A stretch of 54,134 nucleotides of DNA from NCBI GenBank assembly GCA_947041165.1, contig CAMRCY010000012.1:1-54134 (forward strand). Reading direction: 5' to 3'. The position numbers and the translations under genes are program-made. Below the pieces are notes generated by a model, which saw only the letters and a list, made by a program, of their open reading frames with translations, searched no databases and was not told where the DNA came from. Source of the DNA: an uncultured Deferribacteraceae bacterium. Its GTDB lineage: Bacteria > Chrysiogenota > Deferribacteres > Deferribacterales > Mucispirillaceae. Below, in pieces: positions 1 to 9,485 of the stretch (the first letter of the stretch is position 1; each line of letters opens with the position of its first letter).

Positions 1-446
1 GTGTCAAATATTGCTATGTGATCTATGTTTGGCAAAATACCCATCGCTGCATCGATACCATCTATGTTTGCAGGGTTATGTAACGGAGCTAAATACGACA
101 TAGAACGAATGCTTTCTATAATCTCTTTCGTTAATTTTACCGACTGAGTAAACTTATCTCCACCATGAACAACTCTATGTCCAACTGCAGAAATCGAACT
201 CATATCCTCTATAACTCCATTCTCTTTATCCGTCAACAATTTCACCATAGCCTTAATAGCCGTTGTGTGATCCTTGATTGATAGATCTATATCTTTACTC
301 TTATTTTTGTCACTTTCTTGAGAGATTATCGGATCATCCAACCCTATACGCTCAACTATACCTTTAGCCAAAAGATGCTTCTTTGAATAATCGTATAACT
401 GATACTTTAGTGATGAACTACCACAATTTAACGCTAATATAATCAT
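1..446 (-). CDS. ackA: acetate kinase, N-terminal part (cut by window edge)
   Basis: The reading frame on the minus strand starts at an ATG at 446 and runs off the left edge. It encodes about 148 residues, beginning MIILALNCGSSSLKYQLYDY, which is the nucleotide-binding N terminus of acetate kinases (the N-x-G-S-S-S-x-K motif). The later segment HRVVHGGDKF (Arg/His of the acetate and phosphate site) is also typical. The enzyme converts acetyl phosphate plus ADP to acetate plus ATP in the cytoplasm. It lies 36 bp downstream of pta in the same direction, so the two form the usual Pta-AckA acetate overflow and acetate activation pair. Only the first third or so of the protein is visible, so nothing can be said about an intact C terminus. 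Confidence 0.95.
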   Translation of the reverse strand, partial: MIILALNCGSSSLKYQLYDYSKKHLLAKGIVERIGLDDPIISQESDKNKSKDIDLSIKDHTTAIKAMVKLLTDKENGVIEDMSSISAVGHRVVHGGDKFTQSVKLTKEIIESIRSMSYLAPLHNPANIDGIDAAMGILPNIDHIAIFD

Positions 447-482
447 ATGCTAAACATACCTTCCATTAATTAATATATAAAA

Positions 483-1514
483 CTAATCTACTTGTAATGA
501 TGTTATCGCAACAACATTTACAATATCATTTGCAGAACAACCTCTTGATAAATCATTAATAGGTGCTGCAAGTCCTTGTATTATAGGACCTATCGCTTGA
601 GCATCTGAAAATCTCTCAACCAATTTATAACCGATATTTGCAGATTCAAGATTTGGAAAAACTAAAACATTTGCACGACCTGCAACTTCACTATCAGGTG
701 CCTTACTTTCTGCAACTGATGAAATTAATGCTGCATCTAATTGCATTTCGCCATCAACTTTAAGCTCTGGAACTCGTGACTTAATCTCTGCTAATGCTGC
801 AACCACTTTATCTACTGATGGAGATGACGCTGAACCTTTTGTTGAAAAAGATAGTAACGCTACTCTTGGCTCATCTTTAAGAAACAATCTAAAATTCTCT
901 GCTGTGTTAATTGCGATATCTGCAAGCGTTGATGCATCTGGTTCTGGATTAACTGCTGAGTCTGCAAATAATAGTACTCCGTTATGTCCAAACTCACACT
1001 TTGATGTTACTAAAATAAAACATGATGAAACAGTTTTCATTCCTGGTTTTGCACCTATAACTCTTAGTCCTGAACGTAAAACATTTGATGTAGTGTTCGC
1101 AGCTCCTGCAACCATTCCACCTGCTCTTGAGTCTTTGATAAGCATGCAACCGAAAAATAATTCGTTACGAATAGATTTCTCAGCCTCTTCCATTGTCATG
1201 CCTTTAGCCTTTCTACTCTCATAATATCTTTCAATATAGTCATTTAATAATGTATCCTTTTCATGATTAAAAATATTCAATCTTGATTCATCAATATTTT
1301 TTATATCTAAACCATGCTTACTGCTTAACTCTGACAAAATTTTATCTTTATCACCTAAAACAATTAATTTAGCTATCCCTTCTTTATATACTCTAGCTGT
1401 TGCCTCAATAGTTCTCGCATCATACCCTTCTGGGAGCACAATGGTTCTACCTAACGCTTTCGCCTGCTCTTTCATATCTTTAACTATATCTGAATCACAT
1501 ATACTTATGCTCAT
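483..1514 (-). CDS. pta: phosphate acetyltransferase
   Basis: The 343-residue protein has the size of the short, single-domain phosphate acetyltransferases, without the N-terminal DRTGG/P-loop extension of the long enterobacterial form. Recognisable segments are ILPEGYDxRT-like [14 protein letters not shown] near residue 27, [15 protein letters not shown] near 138 and the C-terminal [16 protein letters not shown] and [17 protein letters not shown] motifs of the PTA_PTB family. It interconverts acetyl-CoA and acetyl phosphate in the cytoplasm. It is followed after 36 bp by ackA. A small hairpin (TTATCA / TGATAA, 1527-1543) sits directly before the GGGAG ribosome site in the leader. Phosphate butyryltransferase is the only real alternative; the adjacent ackA makes Pta much more likely. 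Confidence 0.95.
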   Translation of the reverse strand: MSISICDSDIVKDMKEQAKALGRTIVLPEGYDARTIEATARVYKEGIAKLIVLGDKDKILSELSSKHGLDIKNIDESRLNIFNHEKDTLLNDYIERYYESRKAKGMTMEEAEKSIRNELFFGCMLIKDSRAGGMVAGAANTTSNVLRSGLRVIGAKPGMKTVSSCFILVTSKCEFGHNGVLLFADSAVNPEPDASTLADIAINTAENFRLFLKDEPRVALLSFSTKGSASSPSVDKVVAALAEIKSRVPELKVDGEMQLDAALISSVAESKAPDSEVAGRANVLVFPNLESANIGYKLVERFSDAQAIGPIIQGLAAPINDLSRGCSANDIVNVVAITSLQVD

Positions 1515-1526
1515 TTAAAAACTCCC

Positions 1527-1543
1527 TTATCACTCAATGATAA
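1527..1543 (-). promoter_or_regulatory. small hairpin abutting the pta ribosome site
   Basis: On the minus strand TTATCA-TTGAG-TGATAA forms a perfect 6-bp stem with a 5-nt loop. It is followed at once by the GGGAG Shine-Dalgarno sequence of pta. It could modulate translation initiation, but a 6-bp AT-rich stem in an AT-rich leader may also be chance. Confidence 0.25.
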
Positions 1544-1682
1544 ACTTAATTTCAAACCAAAACTAAAACTTAAATCAACTTAATTTCTAACCTAAATTAA
1601 ACTTAAAATAATTATAATGTCTAAACTAAAACTTCGCACAAAACTTTAAACAAAAACTAAGTTTAAGTCTAAGCATTTAAAA

Positions 1683-2045
1683 CTAGATTATAGAGTAAGT
1701 TGCCTTAGAGTCTGCCGACTCCCATACATGTACTGTTTCCATTTTATCTGGATAACTTTTAGCTAACTCATCAAAAATAAACTTTGATATATTTTCCGCA
1801 GTAGGGTTCACTGTTGTAAACGGTTCAATCTCATTTAAATATTTATGATCTAATCTTTCAAGTATAGTCTTTAACGCTATTTTAAATAATTTAAAATCTT
1901 CAACCATACCTGTTTTATCTAAATCATTTGAACATAATATAGCCTCTACTATCCAGTTATGCCCATGTAGATGCTCGCACTTACCTTGATACTCTCTTAA
2001 ATTATGTGCAGAGGAAAAATCACTCTTTATTGATACTCGATACAT
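1683..2045 (-). CDS. queD: 6-carboxy-tetrahydropterin synthase (QueD/PTPS family)
   Basis: The 120-residue protein is the usual length for bacterial QueD. The zinc ligands are visible as His14 (FSSAHNL) and His27/His29 in CEHLHGHNW, with the catalytic Cys at position 23. The C-terminal NPTAENISKFIF and VWESADSKATY segments are also characteristic of the T-fold PTPS family. QueD converts 7,8-dihydroneopterin triphosphate to 6-carboxy-tetrahydropterin on the way to queuosine and other 7-deazapurines. No other queuosine genes are next to it here. A eukaryote-type 6-pyruvoyl function is less likely because the CxxxHGH spacing and short length fit QueD. Confidence 0.9.
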   Translation of the reverse strand: MYRVSIKSDFSSAHNLREYQGKCEHLHGHNWIVEAILCSNDLDKTGMVEDFKLFKIALKTILERLDHKYLNEIEPFTTVNPTAENISKFIFDELAKSYPDKMETVHVWESADSKATYSII

Positions 2046-2130
2046 TTATTACTCACCTTAATTTATTTTATTTAAAACCACTCTAACCTGCCGTAAAACT
2101 ATCTATATTAGACATTTAGCACTTACCCTA

Positions 2131-2262
2131 GTTCAATCTATTTATTGCATTAAACATTAAAAATTCGATAAATCTATAGCATTAAAACACTTAATAGTTC
2201 AATCTATTTACTGTACTAAAATATTCTAAATTCGATAAGTTCATAGCATTAAAACTACATAC
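2131..2262. repeat. 66-bp direct duplication in a 338-bp gene-free stretch
   Basis: The gap between queD and the next gene (2046-2383) has no convincing gene. It contains two imperfect copies of a 66-bp unit (2131-2196 and 2197-2262), each starting GTTCAATCTATTTA and ending in a TAGCATTAAAAC segment. The copies differ by scattered substitutions, which suggests an old tandem duplication. No promoter is called with confidence. Confidence 0.6.
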
Positions 2263-2383
2263 CACTTATAATTTTATAACTGATACTCATCAGCTATATC
2301 GTAACTTAGCACAATCTATTTAACAACTATTATATCTTGCTGATACAATATACTCAATTTTATCATCAATTAAACCTGTTAAA

Positions 2384-3277
2384 TTATTTCTTTTCAACAC
2401 GCTGGAGAAGCCAATATACAAAACCAATTATCAGAACTCCTAACAATAGGAGAAGTGAAAATTGATAATTTTCATCATGCTTTAATGTCATTATAAGGAG
2501 ATCTCGAATAAATGCGATTAAAACTACTCCGACAAATATCGATATCTTAAAACTATCTCCCCGTAACATCTGTATCTCAGAGTGCAATAACTCTCCTAGC
2601 ACCCAAACAATAAGCAACGAACCTAACGCTGTGATAAATAATTTATTCATAGGTACTGTGTCAAATGTATTAAACACATCATACACAAAATAAGTTACAG
2701 CACCCATCGTCATAACTACTAAAAATAATATTAAAAGTGTATGAACCATAACAGAAAATTTTTCTGCATATTTTATAACATAATCTTTTACTCGAATATC
2801 AGATTTTAAACCTGATTTATGTATTAGATAATCATGGTTAACCATATACTGAGATAGATCTAACATCTTCGAAAATGATTTTGATACCTCTTGATACTCC
2901 CAATCTGTATGCGCTAAATTATAAATCTGTTCCATAAAATACGTTCTTATAAATGAGAAAACATTTGACATACGGTCATCTATATAATACTCATGTGAAT
3001 ATTGTGAAAGATTAAAATCCATTAAAAAAGTAACGATATCCTTCGAAGCCTTACCACTAATTATAGCATCAAACCATGAACCTAAATGATGACTGTAATT
3101 TTTACTCATCATCTCCTTTACACGGGTTGGCATATCATACTTCTTCGCTATATAATCGGTAACCAATATAACAAACTGCTCTCTCTTATCAATTAAACTA
3201 ACACCAATTCTTCGTATATTATCTTGATCCCTTTCACCAATATCAAAACTTCTTGATAACTCTTTAAGCCTAAACAT
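2384..3277 (-). CDS. membrane protein: protoglobin-like N-terminal region plus PsiE-like membrane domain
   Basis: The protein has 297 residues. Residues 1-150 are soluble and helical, and resemble the globin-coupled-sensor/protoglobin fold (DKREQFVILVTDYI, SHHLGSWFDAIISG, then RTYFMEQIYNLAH with a possible haem-proximal His). Residues 170-295 contain about four hydrophobic helices. The stretch around 228-265 (GELLHSEIQMLRGDSFKIS and then FVGVVLIAFIRDLLI) is the signature of the phosphate-starvation-inducible PsiE family. The parts together suggest a membrane-anchored gas, redox or stress sensor with an unknown output. The PsiE match rests on motif memory and is fairly secure; the globin assignment is weaker. 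It is 40 bp downstream of a thioesterase gene in the same orientation. Confidence 0.65.
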   Translation of the reverse strand: MFRLKELSRSFDIGERDQDNIRRIGVSLIDKREQFVILVTDYIAKKYDMPTRVKEMMSKNYSHHLGSWFDAIISGKASKDIVTFLMDFNLSQYSHEYYIDDRMSNVFSFIRTYFMEQIYNLAHTDWEYQEVSKSFSKMLDLSQYMVNHDYLIHKSGLKSDIRVKDYVIKYAEKFSVMVHTLLILFLVVMTMGAVTYFVYDVFNTFDTVPMNKLFITALGSLLIVWVLGELLHSEIQMLRGDSFKISIFVGVVLIAFIRDLLIMTLKHDENYQFSLLLLLGVLIIGFVYWLLQRVEKK

Positions 3278-3317
3278 TACAACAACTCCTCTACTTTATA
3301 TAAAACTCTTCTATAAC

Positions 3318-3827
3318 TTATAATTTACAACACTCAACAACTTTAGGATGATACTCTTTATTCTCATCAAATATTAAATACTGTTTTGTTTCATCCATCT
3401 TATCTTGAGATGTTTGAAAGAAAATACCTTTTGATATCGTATAAACATCTTTCTGATCTATATCCGTGATCATTCCTTTTGATGTTGCAAGTCCCCTTTT
3501 CATCTCTACAAACTCTGTTGAAACAAGAAGTTTTATATCTGGTTGAACAGGTTTTTTGAACGTAACTTCTAACGATCTCGTATATAAAAAACAACTAGAA
3601 TCCGAGTAAAGAAAAGCAGCCCAACCCATCGCTTCATCAAGCAATGCAGAAAGTACACCACCGTGAACAGTGTTCAGATAACTTATATATCTTTTATCGA
3701 TATCAATATCTATAAAAACTTTAGACGTATTCTCAATAGCATAAAACTCAATAGATAATCCATGAGGATTATCATGTCCACAAATAAAACAACCTGTAGA
3801 GTATGGGAGATGTAACTTCTTGCTCAT
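3318..3827 (-). CDS. PaaI-type hotdog thioesterase
   Basis: The protein is about 169 residues when started at the ATG at 3827. An in-frame GTG three codons upstream overlaps the AGGTGG ribosome site and is therefore rejected. The N terminus YSTGCFICGHDNPHGLSI and the central VHGGVLSALLDEAMGWAA (hotdog helix with the HGG-x(6)-D/E active-site pattern) place it in the PaaI/DUF4442 acyl-CoA thioesterase group. It probably hydrolyses an acyl- or phenylacyl-CoA in the cytoplasm; the substrate is unknown. The next gene downstream is the PsiE-like membrane protein; a link between them is not evident. Confidence 0.8.
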   Translation of the reverse strand: MSKKLHLPYSTGCFICGHDNPHGLSIEFYAIENTSKVFIDIDIDKRYISYLNTVHGGVLSALLDEAMGWAAFLYSDSSCFLYTRSLEVTFKKPVQPDIKLLVSTEFVEMKRGLATSKGMITDIDQKDVYTISKGIFFQTSQDKMDETKQYLIFDENKEYHPKVVECCKL

Positions 3828-3938
3828 AACCGCCACCTATAAAAATAATTTCCCTTACGCATCTATAACTAACTACAGATACATAAAGGAATTAAGTTTG
3901 AAAACATTTTAATTTCGTAACAATCTAACTAAAAAATA

Positions 3939-6482
3939 TTACGACCATTTAGCTCTATTAAGTTCAAATGGATTTTTTAATAATTTATGAAATGGTGTAA
4001 CTAGAAATCCAACCTTTAATTTACCAGGTAATCTAACCGTGTACTCACCTTCATAATTAGACTCTTTATCATTCGCCTTACAGCAAGTTAATCTTATAAA
4101 TTCTGGCTCAATAAATTTGCCTGGCTCACCGTTATATTCAACAACTGCAAACACACCTAAATGTTCTGCAGGAGTTTCGTTCGTGTTTATACTTGCTTTA
4201 AGAGTTATTTTTTCATTAACTGAAAAACTCTTCTCAACTATCTCTGTATTACCAAATGTAACTCCATCCCAACGCTCTAGAATTAAGTTGTTCCACTCGA
4301 TATACTGTTTCCCTTCTTTATAATCAGATGCTGAAAACTCTTTATGTAATCTGTGTAAGTTTACATAATATTGATCTGTATAATCTTTTAACATTCTTGA
4401 TGAGTTAAAGAATTTTGGTATAGTTTTAAAATTTTCTTTAATCATAGCTATCCAATCTTTTGCCATACCATATTTATCTCTTGTATAAAATAATGGAACA
4501 ACATCTCTTTCAAGTCTATTGTAAATATCCATACCTTCAATATGATCTTGGTAAGAATCATCTGGATACTCTTCACCTTCACCGATCGACCAACCATTAC
4601 TACCGTTAGCACCTTCAACCCACCAACCGTCTAGTATAGATAAGTTAAGCCCACCGTTTGCTGATGCTTTCATTCCTGATGTTCCTGATGCTTCCATAGG
4701 ACGTCTAGGATTATTTAACCATACATCAACACCACGTGTTATATATCTTGCAACATCGATATCGTAATCTTCAACAAATACGATAGACTTCATAAACTCA
4801 GGTTTACGTGCAATAGAAATAATTTGTTTTATAATCTCTTTTCCTGCATTATCTTTTGGATGTGCTTTACCTGCGATGATAAACTGTACTGGACGGTCAG
4901 GATCGTTCACCAATTTAGACAATCTTTTCTCATCCATAAATAAAAGATACGCTCTTTTATATGTTGCAAATCTTCTTGCAAAACCAATTGTTAAAGCATT
5001 CGGATTAAGTACTATATCAGCATTTACAACTTCTGATAATGAACCACCTCTTCTTTTAATACTGTTCTTTATTCTGTTACGAATAAATGTAACAAGTCTG
5101 CCTCTCTGATTATCACGCATTTCATGAATGATATCATCAGGAATATTAGAACATTTATCCCATATATCAAAATGATACGGTTTCCACATCCAATCTTCAG
5201 ACACATATCTATTAAGGATATTTTTCATATCAGTTGACATAAATGTTGGCAAGTGAATACCGTTCGTTACATGTCCAATCGGCACTTGTGAAAGTAAAGC
5301 TTGTGGCCACATTGATTGAAACATCTTACGACTTACAACGCCGTGTAACCATGCCACACCGTTACGATAAGTTGATAGATTTATTCCACATACTGCCATG
5401 TTAAATGGTTCTTTATCATCGGCTCTGTTTTTTCTGCCAAAACTCATTAGTAGGTTTAAGTTAAGTCCTATATCTGCATATAAACCTGCGATATAATGCT
5501 TGATCATCTCTATTGGGAAAACATCAAACCCCGCTGGAACTGGTGTATGAGTTGTAAATAAAGTAGATTTACGAACGTTTTCAATAGCTAATCTTAAATC
5601 TAAACCGTTTTCAACATAACCTTTTATACGCTCTAATGATACAAACGCTGGATGTCCTTCGTTTAGATGATAAACAGTTGGTTTAATACCAGCAGCTTTT
5701 AACGCTCTACAACCAGCGATTCCTAAAATCATCTCTTGTTTAATTCTCATATCTGTTTCGCCGTCGTATAGCTTGCCTGTGATCGCTCTATCTTCAACTT
5801 TGTTTTCAACTAGATCAGAATCAAGAAGAATTATTCTCATAAGTCCAACTTGTAACTCCCAAACTCTAACTTTAACATCGTTGTCACCGATTTTAAGATC
5901 TACATATATATCTTCTTTTTTATCGTTCTTAACAGGTTTGATAGGCATCTCATAAAATTCATTATTTGGATACTCTTCTTGTTGCCAACCATCTGAATTT
6001 GTGTATTGATGAAAATATCCATGACGATATAATAATCCTACAGCTATAAGTGGAATACCCATATCTGATGTAGATTTACAATGATCGCCTGATAAAATAC
6101 CTAAACCACCAGAATATAATTGTACTGATTCATGAATACCATACTCAGCAGAAAAATATGCAACTAACATATCTGAATCATTTTGATACTCAGTACCGTA
6201 CCAACGAGGTAGTTTCATGTATTGCTCAAACGACTGATGAACAATATTTAACTCTGACATAAATACTGCATCATGAATTAACTCATTAGCTTTTGTTTTA
6301 TCTATTGAAGAAATTACTGCGATTGGATTATGAAGAGAACTATCCCAAACTGATGGATTGATTGATTTAAAAAGCGATGTTGCAGGAGTGTTCCACGCCC
6401 ACCAAAGATTATTAGCTATCAACTCTAAAACTTTAAGTTCTTTAGGTAAAGAAACTTGAATTTCATACTCACGAATATTCAT
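3939..6482 (-). CDS. glgP: alpha-glucan (glycogen) phosphorylase, DUF3417 type
   Basis: This 847-residue enzyme matches the alpha-glucan phosphorylase subgroup that carries an N-terminal DUF3417 segment (residues 15-50, ELIANNLWWAWNTPATSLFK). The catalytic core has the glucan/phosphate site SAEYGIHESVQLYSGGLGIL near 110 and the THTPVPAGFDVF motif near 312. The pyridoxal-phosphate lysine lies in RRPMEASGTSGMKASANGG at about residue 605. It phosphorolytically releases glucose 1-phosphate from glycogen or maltodextrins. It appears monocistronic; no other glycogen genes are nearby. Family membership is very secure, while the preferred glucan (glycogen or maltodextrin) cannot be read from sequence. 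Confidence 0.95.
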   Translation of the reverse strand: MNIREYEIQVSLPKELKVLELIANNLWWAWNTPATSLFKSINPSVWDSSLHNPIAVISSIDKTKANELIHDAVFMSELNIVHQSFEQYMKLPRWYGTEYQNDSDMLVAYFSAEYGIHESVQLYSGGLGILSGDHCKSTSDMGIPLIAVGLLYRHGYFHQYTNSDGWQQEEYPNNEFYEMPIKPVKNDKKEDIYVDLKIGDNDVKVRVWELQVGLMRIILLDSDLVENKVEDRAITGKLYDGETDMRIKQEMILGIAGCRALKAAGIKPTVYHLNEGHPAFVSLERIKGYVENGLDLRLAIENVRKSTLFTTHTPVPAGFDVFPIEMIKHYIAGLYADIGLNLNLLMSFGRKNRADDKEPFNMAVCGINLSTYRNGVAWLHGVVSRKMFQSMWPQALLSQVPIGHVTNGIHLPTFMSTDMKNILNRYVSEDWMWKPYHFDIWDKCSNIPDDIIHEMRDNQRGRLVTFIRNRIKNSIKRRGGSLSEVVNADIVLNPNALTIGFARRFATYKRAYLLFMDEKRLSKLVNDPDRPVQFIIAGKAHPKDNAGKEIIKQIISIARKPEFMKSIVFVEDYDIDVARYITRGVDVWLNNPRRPMEASGTSGMKASANGGLNLSILDGWWVEGANGSNGWSIGEGEEYPDDSYQDHIEGMDIYNRLERDVVPLFYTRDKYGMAKDWIAMIKENFKTIPKFFNSSRMLKDYTDQYYVNLHRLHKEFSASDYKEGKQYIEWNNLILERWDGVTFGNTEIVEKSFSVNEKITLKASINTNETPAEHLGVFAVVEYNGEPGKFIEPEFIRLTCCKANDKESNYEGEYTVRLPGKLKVGFLVTPFHKLLKNPFELNRAKWS

Positions 6483-6684
6483 TACAAACTCCTACTTATT
6501 TTATTGTGGAAAGGCATGTACTAAACAACGTACAAGTTTTATATACTAAACATTTTTAAAAAAACTAAAATATTTTTTACATACGAAAACATTATAACTT
6601 CATTTATGAAACTTGAGAGATATATTGAACTTTTAAATATCTGTGAACTTAAAATATTTGACGAACATTAATTATCTATTTAGC

Positions 6685-7122
6685 CTAGACATCAGTTGAA
6701 CCGAAACCTTTATCTGATCTAACAGTTATTGATATATCATCTGCGAACTCAAAACGTGCTTGCTCATATTTTGCAAGAACAAGTTGTGCGATACGGTCAC
6801 CTATCTTATAATCGAACACTTTATCTGAATGATTTATAAGTATCACTCCGATCTCGCCTCTATAATCAGAATCTATCGTTGCAGGAGAGTTTAGAAGCGT
6901 TATACCGTTCTTTAAAGCAAGCCCACTGCGAGGACGAAGTTGCATCTCATACCCTGTTGGGATCTCTACGCAAAGTCCAGTTTTAACAAGCTTAATCTCT
7001 CGTGGTGCGATCGAACCGTTCTCATTTGATCTTATATCTGCACCAGCTGATCCTACCGTTAAATATATCGGTAAACTCTCATCCGTTAATGAGCTATTCT
7101 TTAAAACCTTAACTGTTAACAT
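6685..7122 (-). CDS. dut: dUTP diphosphatase
   Basis: The 145-residue protein is the size of trimeric dUTPases. All five motifs are present: GSAGADIRS (motif 1, residues 24-32), LRPRSGLALKNGI (motif 2), LLNSPATIDSDYRGEIGV with the catalytic Asp (motif 3), KIGDRIAQLVL (motif 4) and the C-terminal RSDKGFGSTDV (motif 5, which closes over the substrate). It hydrolyses dUTP to dUMP and pyrophosphate. That supplies the dTMP precursor and keeps uracil out of DNA. It lies 202 bp before glgP in the same orientation. Confidence 0.97.
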   Translation of the reverse strand: MLTVKVLKNSSLTDESLPIYLTVGSAGADIRSNENGSIAPREIKLVKTGLCVEIPTGYEMQLRPRSGLALKNGITLLNSPATIDSDYRGEIGVILINHSDKVFDYKIGDRIAQLVLAKYEQARFEFADDISITVRSDKGFGSTDV

Positions 7123-7273
7123 TCTATTATACCTTACGATTAACTATTAATCTATTAATTTTGTTTACTACTATTTGGTTACAACATACCCAACTATTAA
7201 GGTAAACGATAATATAAAATAAATCAATACAATTTTATTCTTTTATATGTTTATATTTACTTTTTGAGAGATT

Positions 7274-7312
7274 AAAAAAATCCCTACACTCTGGTTATAA
7301 GCATAGGGATTT
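7274..7312 (-). terminator. intrinsic terminator of the lipoprotein gene
   Basis: On the minus strand AAATCCCTA and TAGGGATTT form a perfect 9-bp stem (7304-7312 with 7278-7286) around a 17-nt loop, followed by a T run. It sits about 25 bp after the stop of the lipoprotein gene at 7337. Confidence 0.85.
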
Positions 7313-7336
7313 ATATGTTAAATTAAAAAATTGTGA

Positions 7337-8485
7337 TTATTGTGCATTATCATCTTTTAACGGCATAAACCACATAGGATCATCCTGCATAACTTCTATA
7401 ATGAATATGTTCTTAGTGTCATCAGGTAATGGATTATTTGGAGATTTTGGACTATGATATATAAATGACACATAATTAACTCCATCAACAAACGCCCATG
7501 CAGCAGTAGTTGTGTCTGTTAATTTCGTTGCCTCTGGAACAGCGAGGCCAAATGAATAATCAAATCCACCTATAAAAGAAGGAGCAGACGATTTTGGATG
7601 AGATATATTTTCATACTGTCCACCAGTTTTACGTTGAGTATCAAGATATGTTCTAAAAGCAGTATAATCATTAATATCAGAAACTCTTATCTCATAACCT
7701 TTCTTCGTATTTTTATATGTAACAAGTGTAACCATTTGTTCAGCTGTTATAAAGTCAGGTTTAGTAGGTTTTATTGTATTCGGCAATTTAGCTATAGCAT
7801 CTGCATAAGTTAATTCTTCTGTAGTTGATATTTCGCCTTTAGCGAACGGATCTTCAGTTGATATATCTAATCTGTATGTATACTTATCATCAGCTTGTAA
7901 CGCTTTATAAACTTTAGAGTTTTTGCCTAAATGATTTATAGAAACAAAGTAACCTGATTTAACAGTACCGTTATCTTTAAGCACCCATGTTGCAGAGTTA
8001 TTTTCATTAACACCAAATCCTAAGTCTACGAGTAATGTCCCAATTGCTACTTTAGCCGTGTTAGGTATAGCATAATGTGTTACAAAACTTATATTATCCC
8101 ATAAATTTGCACCTGTCAAAGTTGATAAAAATGGTACTGGACCAGTCATGCTACCACCAAAGTCTGTACCAACTTCTGCTGAGTCAGATTCTCTCACAAT
8201 TATTGTAACTTTATGTTTCTCAGAATTATTATCATATATAACTTTATCTGCAACTGTTGGCGTACCTGTTGGTGTAGCCAAACCAGTATCAGGATCTGCT
8301 ATTGTTGACAATCCTTCTGGAAATGCAATATCTGCCCATTTAACATTTGTAGCTATTACTGGTGGAATTGTAGGTTTTGGTGGAACAACAGGATTCTTGC
8401 CGTCATCTGTTTTGTCTGTCCCTTCACTGCAAGAAACCATTGCAAAAACTAATAATGGTAACATCAATAACATAAACTTTTTCAT
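7337..8485 (-). CDS. lipoprotein of unknown function
   Basis: The start is placed at the ATG at 8485 (MKKFMLLMLPLL). The in-frame ATG at 8497 overlaps the GGAG ribosome site that serves the second ATG. The 382-residue product has a typical lipoprotein signal peptide ending AMVSC, so Cys19 of this start is probably lipidated. A Pro/Lys/Asp-rich linker (residues 20-45, VVPPKPTIPPV) follows. The remaining 340 residues are rich in beta-prone segments with no domain I recognise. The gene is well isolated: a consensus promoter (8518-8546) lies before it and a strong terminator after it, so it is probably expressed as a single gene. It may be a surface or periplasmic protein. Confidence 0.85.
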   Translation of the reverse strand: MKKFMLLMLPLLVFAMVSCSEGTDKTDDGKNPVVPPKPTIPPVIATNVKWADIAFPEGLSTIADPDTGLATPTGTPTVADKVIYDNNSEKHKVTIIVRESDSAEVGTDFGGSMTGPVPFLSTLTGANLWDNISFVTHYAIPNTAKVAIGTLLVDLGFGVNENNSATWVLKDNGTVKSGYFVSINHLGKNSKVYKALQADDKYTYRLDISTEDPFAKGEISTTEELTYADAIAKLPNTIKPTKPDFITAEQMVTLVTYKNTKKGYEIRVSDINDYTAFRTYLDTQRKTGGQYENISHPKSSAPSFIGGFDYSFGLAVPEATKLTDTTTAAWAFVDGVNYVSFIYHSPKSPNNPLPDDTKNIFIIEVMQDDPMWFMPLKDDNAQ

Positions 8486-8517
8486 AATACTCTCCATTTT
8501 TTATGTAAACAGACGAT

Positions 8518-8546
8518 ACTATATCTGATGAATTGGAAAGTGTCAA
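8518..8546 (-). promoter_or_regulatory. sigma70-type promoter of the lipoprotein gene
   Basis: On the minus strand TTGACA (8541-8546) and TATAGT (8518-8523) are separated by exactly 17 bp, close to consensus. The predicted transcript start is about 25 bases before the GGAG ribosome site. Confidence 0.8.
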
Positions 8547-8730
8547 GCTTATTAAGTAAGTATATCTTTATTATAAATATATACTTAAAACATAATAATT
8601 ATATAGATTATTTACCATAACAAGAATAATCATATTGTCAAACACTCTAATAATTAATACTCTAATGAACTATCCATCACAACAGAAACTCACAACCCTA
8701 AAACATATTAAACCGTTACACTTACATCTA

Positions 8731-9288
8731 CTATTTGCCACAATTATAATACTCACACCCAACAAGATGATCGTTGATCATTCCGATCGCCTGCATATAC
8801 GAATAACATATTGTTGAGCCTACAAACTTAAAGCCTCGTTTCTTCAAATCCTTACTAATTATATCTGATATATCGCTCGTCGCAGGCATATCAATAGTAG
8901 TTTTAAACTTATTATTAATAGGCTTATTATTCACAAACTCCCATATATATTTCGCAAATGTGCCGTACTCTTCTTGTATCTCTATAAATTTCTGTGCGTT
9001 ACTAACTAACGAATTAATCTTTAATCGGTTTCTAATTATCCCTTTATTATCTAACAATCTATCTTTATCTGATTGATCATATTTAGAAATTTTATCTATA
9101 TCAAAACCCGAAAACGCCTCTCGCATCGCCTCTCGTTTATTCAATATAATAGCCCAACTTAACCCTGCTTGCATCATCTCTAATATTAAAAACTCAAACA
9201 AAATCACATCATCATATTTTGGAACACACCACTCAGTTTCATGATATCTTCGCTCTAAATCTGTAGTCATCCAATTACAATTATTCAT
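8731..9288 (-). CDS. tag: DNA-3-methyladenine glycosylase I
   Basis: Started at the ATG at 9288 (MNNCNWMTTD), 9 nt after a GGGAG ribosome site, the protein is 185 residues, the normal Tag length. The longer reading to 9324 would add 12 residues not found in this family. The zinc-snap ligands are visible: Cys4, His16 (RRYHETEW) and the C-terminal His and Cys of NDHLVGC. The recognition and catalytic region PKYDDVILFEFLILEMMQAGLSW with its Glu also fits. Tag excises 3-methyladenine from alkylated DNA. The gene is separate from the lipoprotein gene downstream. Confidence 0.95.
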   Translation of the reverse strand: MNNCNWMTTDLERRYHETEWCVPKYDDVILFEFLILEMMQAGLSWAIILNKREAMREAFSGFDIDKISKYDQSDKDRLLDNKGIIRNRLKINSLVSNAQKFIEIQEEYGTFAKYIWEFVNNKPINNKFKTTIDMPATSDISDIISKDLKKRGFKFVGSTICYSYMQAIGMINDHLVGCEYYNCGK

Positions 9289-9384
9289 CAATATTATCTC
9301 CCACTTCATAATATCTATTATCACAATACTTATTTTATTAATTAGATAATCGCACTCATAAACTCATATCTTATTCATAAAAAA

Positions 9385-9427
9385 AAAGCCCCTTCTACTA
9401 TTGTTTAAAATAATAAAAGAGACTTTA
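9385..9427 (-). terminator. intrinsic terminator at the end of the pnp operon
   Basis: On the minus strand an imperfect stem (AAAGTCTCTTTTATTATT with AATAGTAGAAGGGGCTTT) is followed by an uninterrupted run of nine T. It lies about 60 bp past the pnp stop codon and closes the rimP-pnp operon. Confidence 0.8.
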
Positions 9428-9485
9428 TATTAATATTATATCAAAATTACATAACTACAAAATATGTAATCTAATCATTTAAAAA

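Noticed and set aside
9289-9324. Longer N terminus of the tag gene
   Set aside because: The ATG at 9288 has a proper ribosome site and gives the family's conserved N terminus (Cys4).
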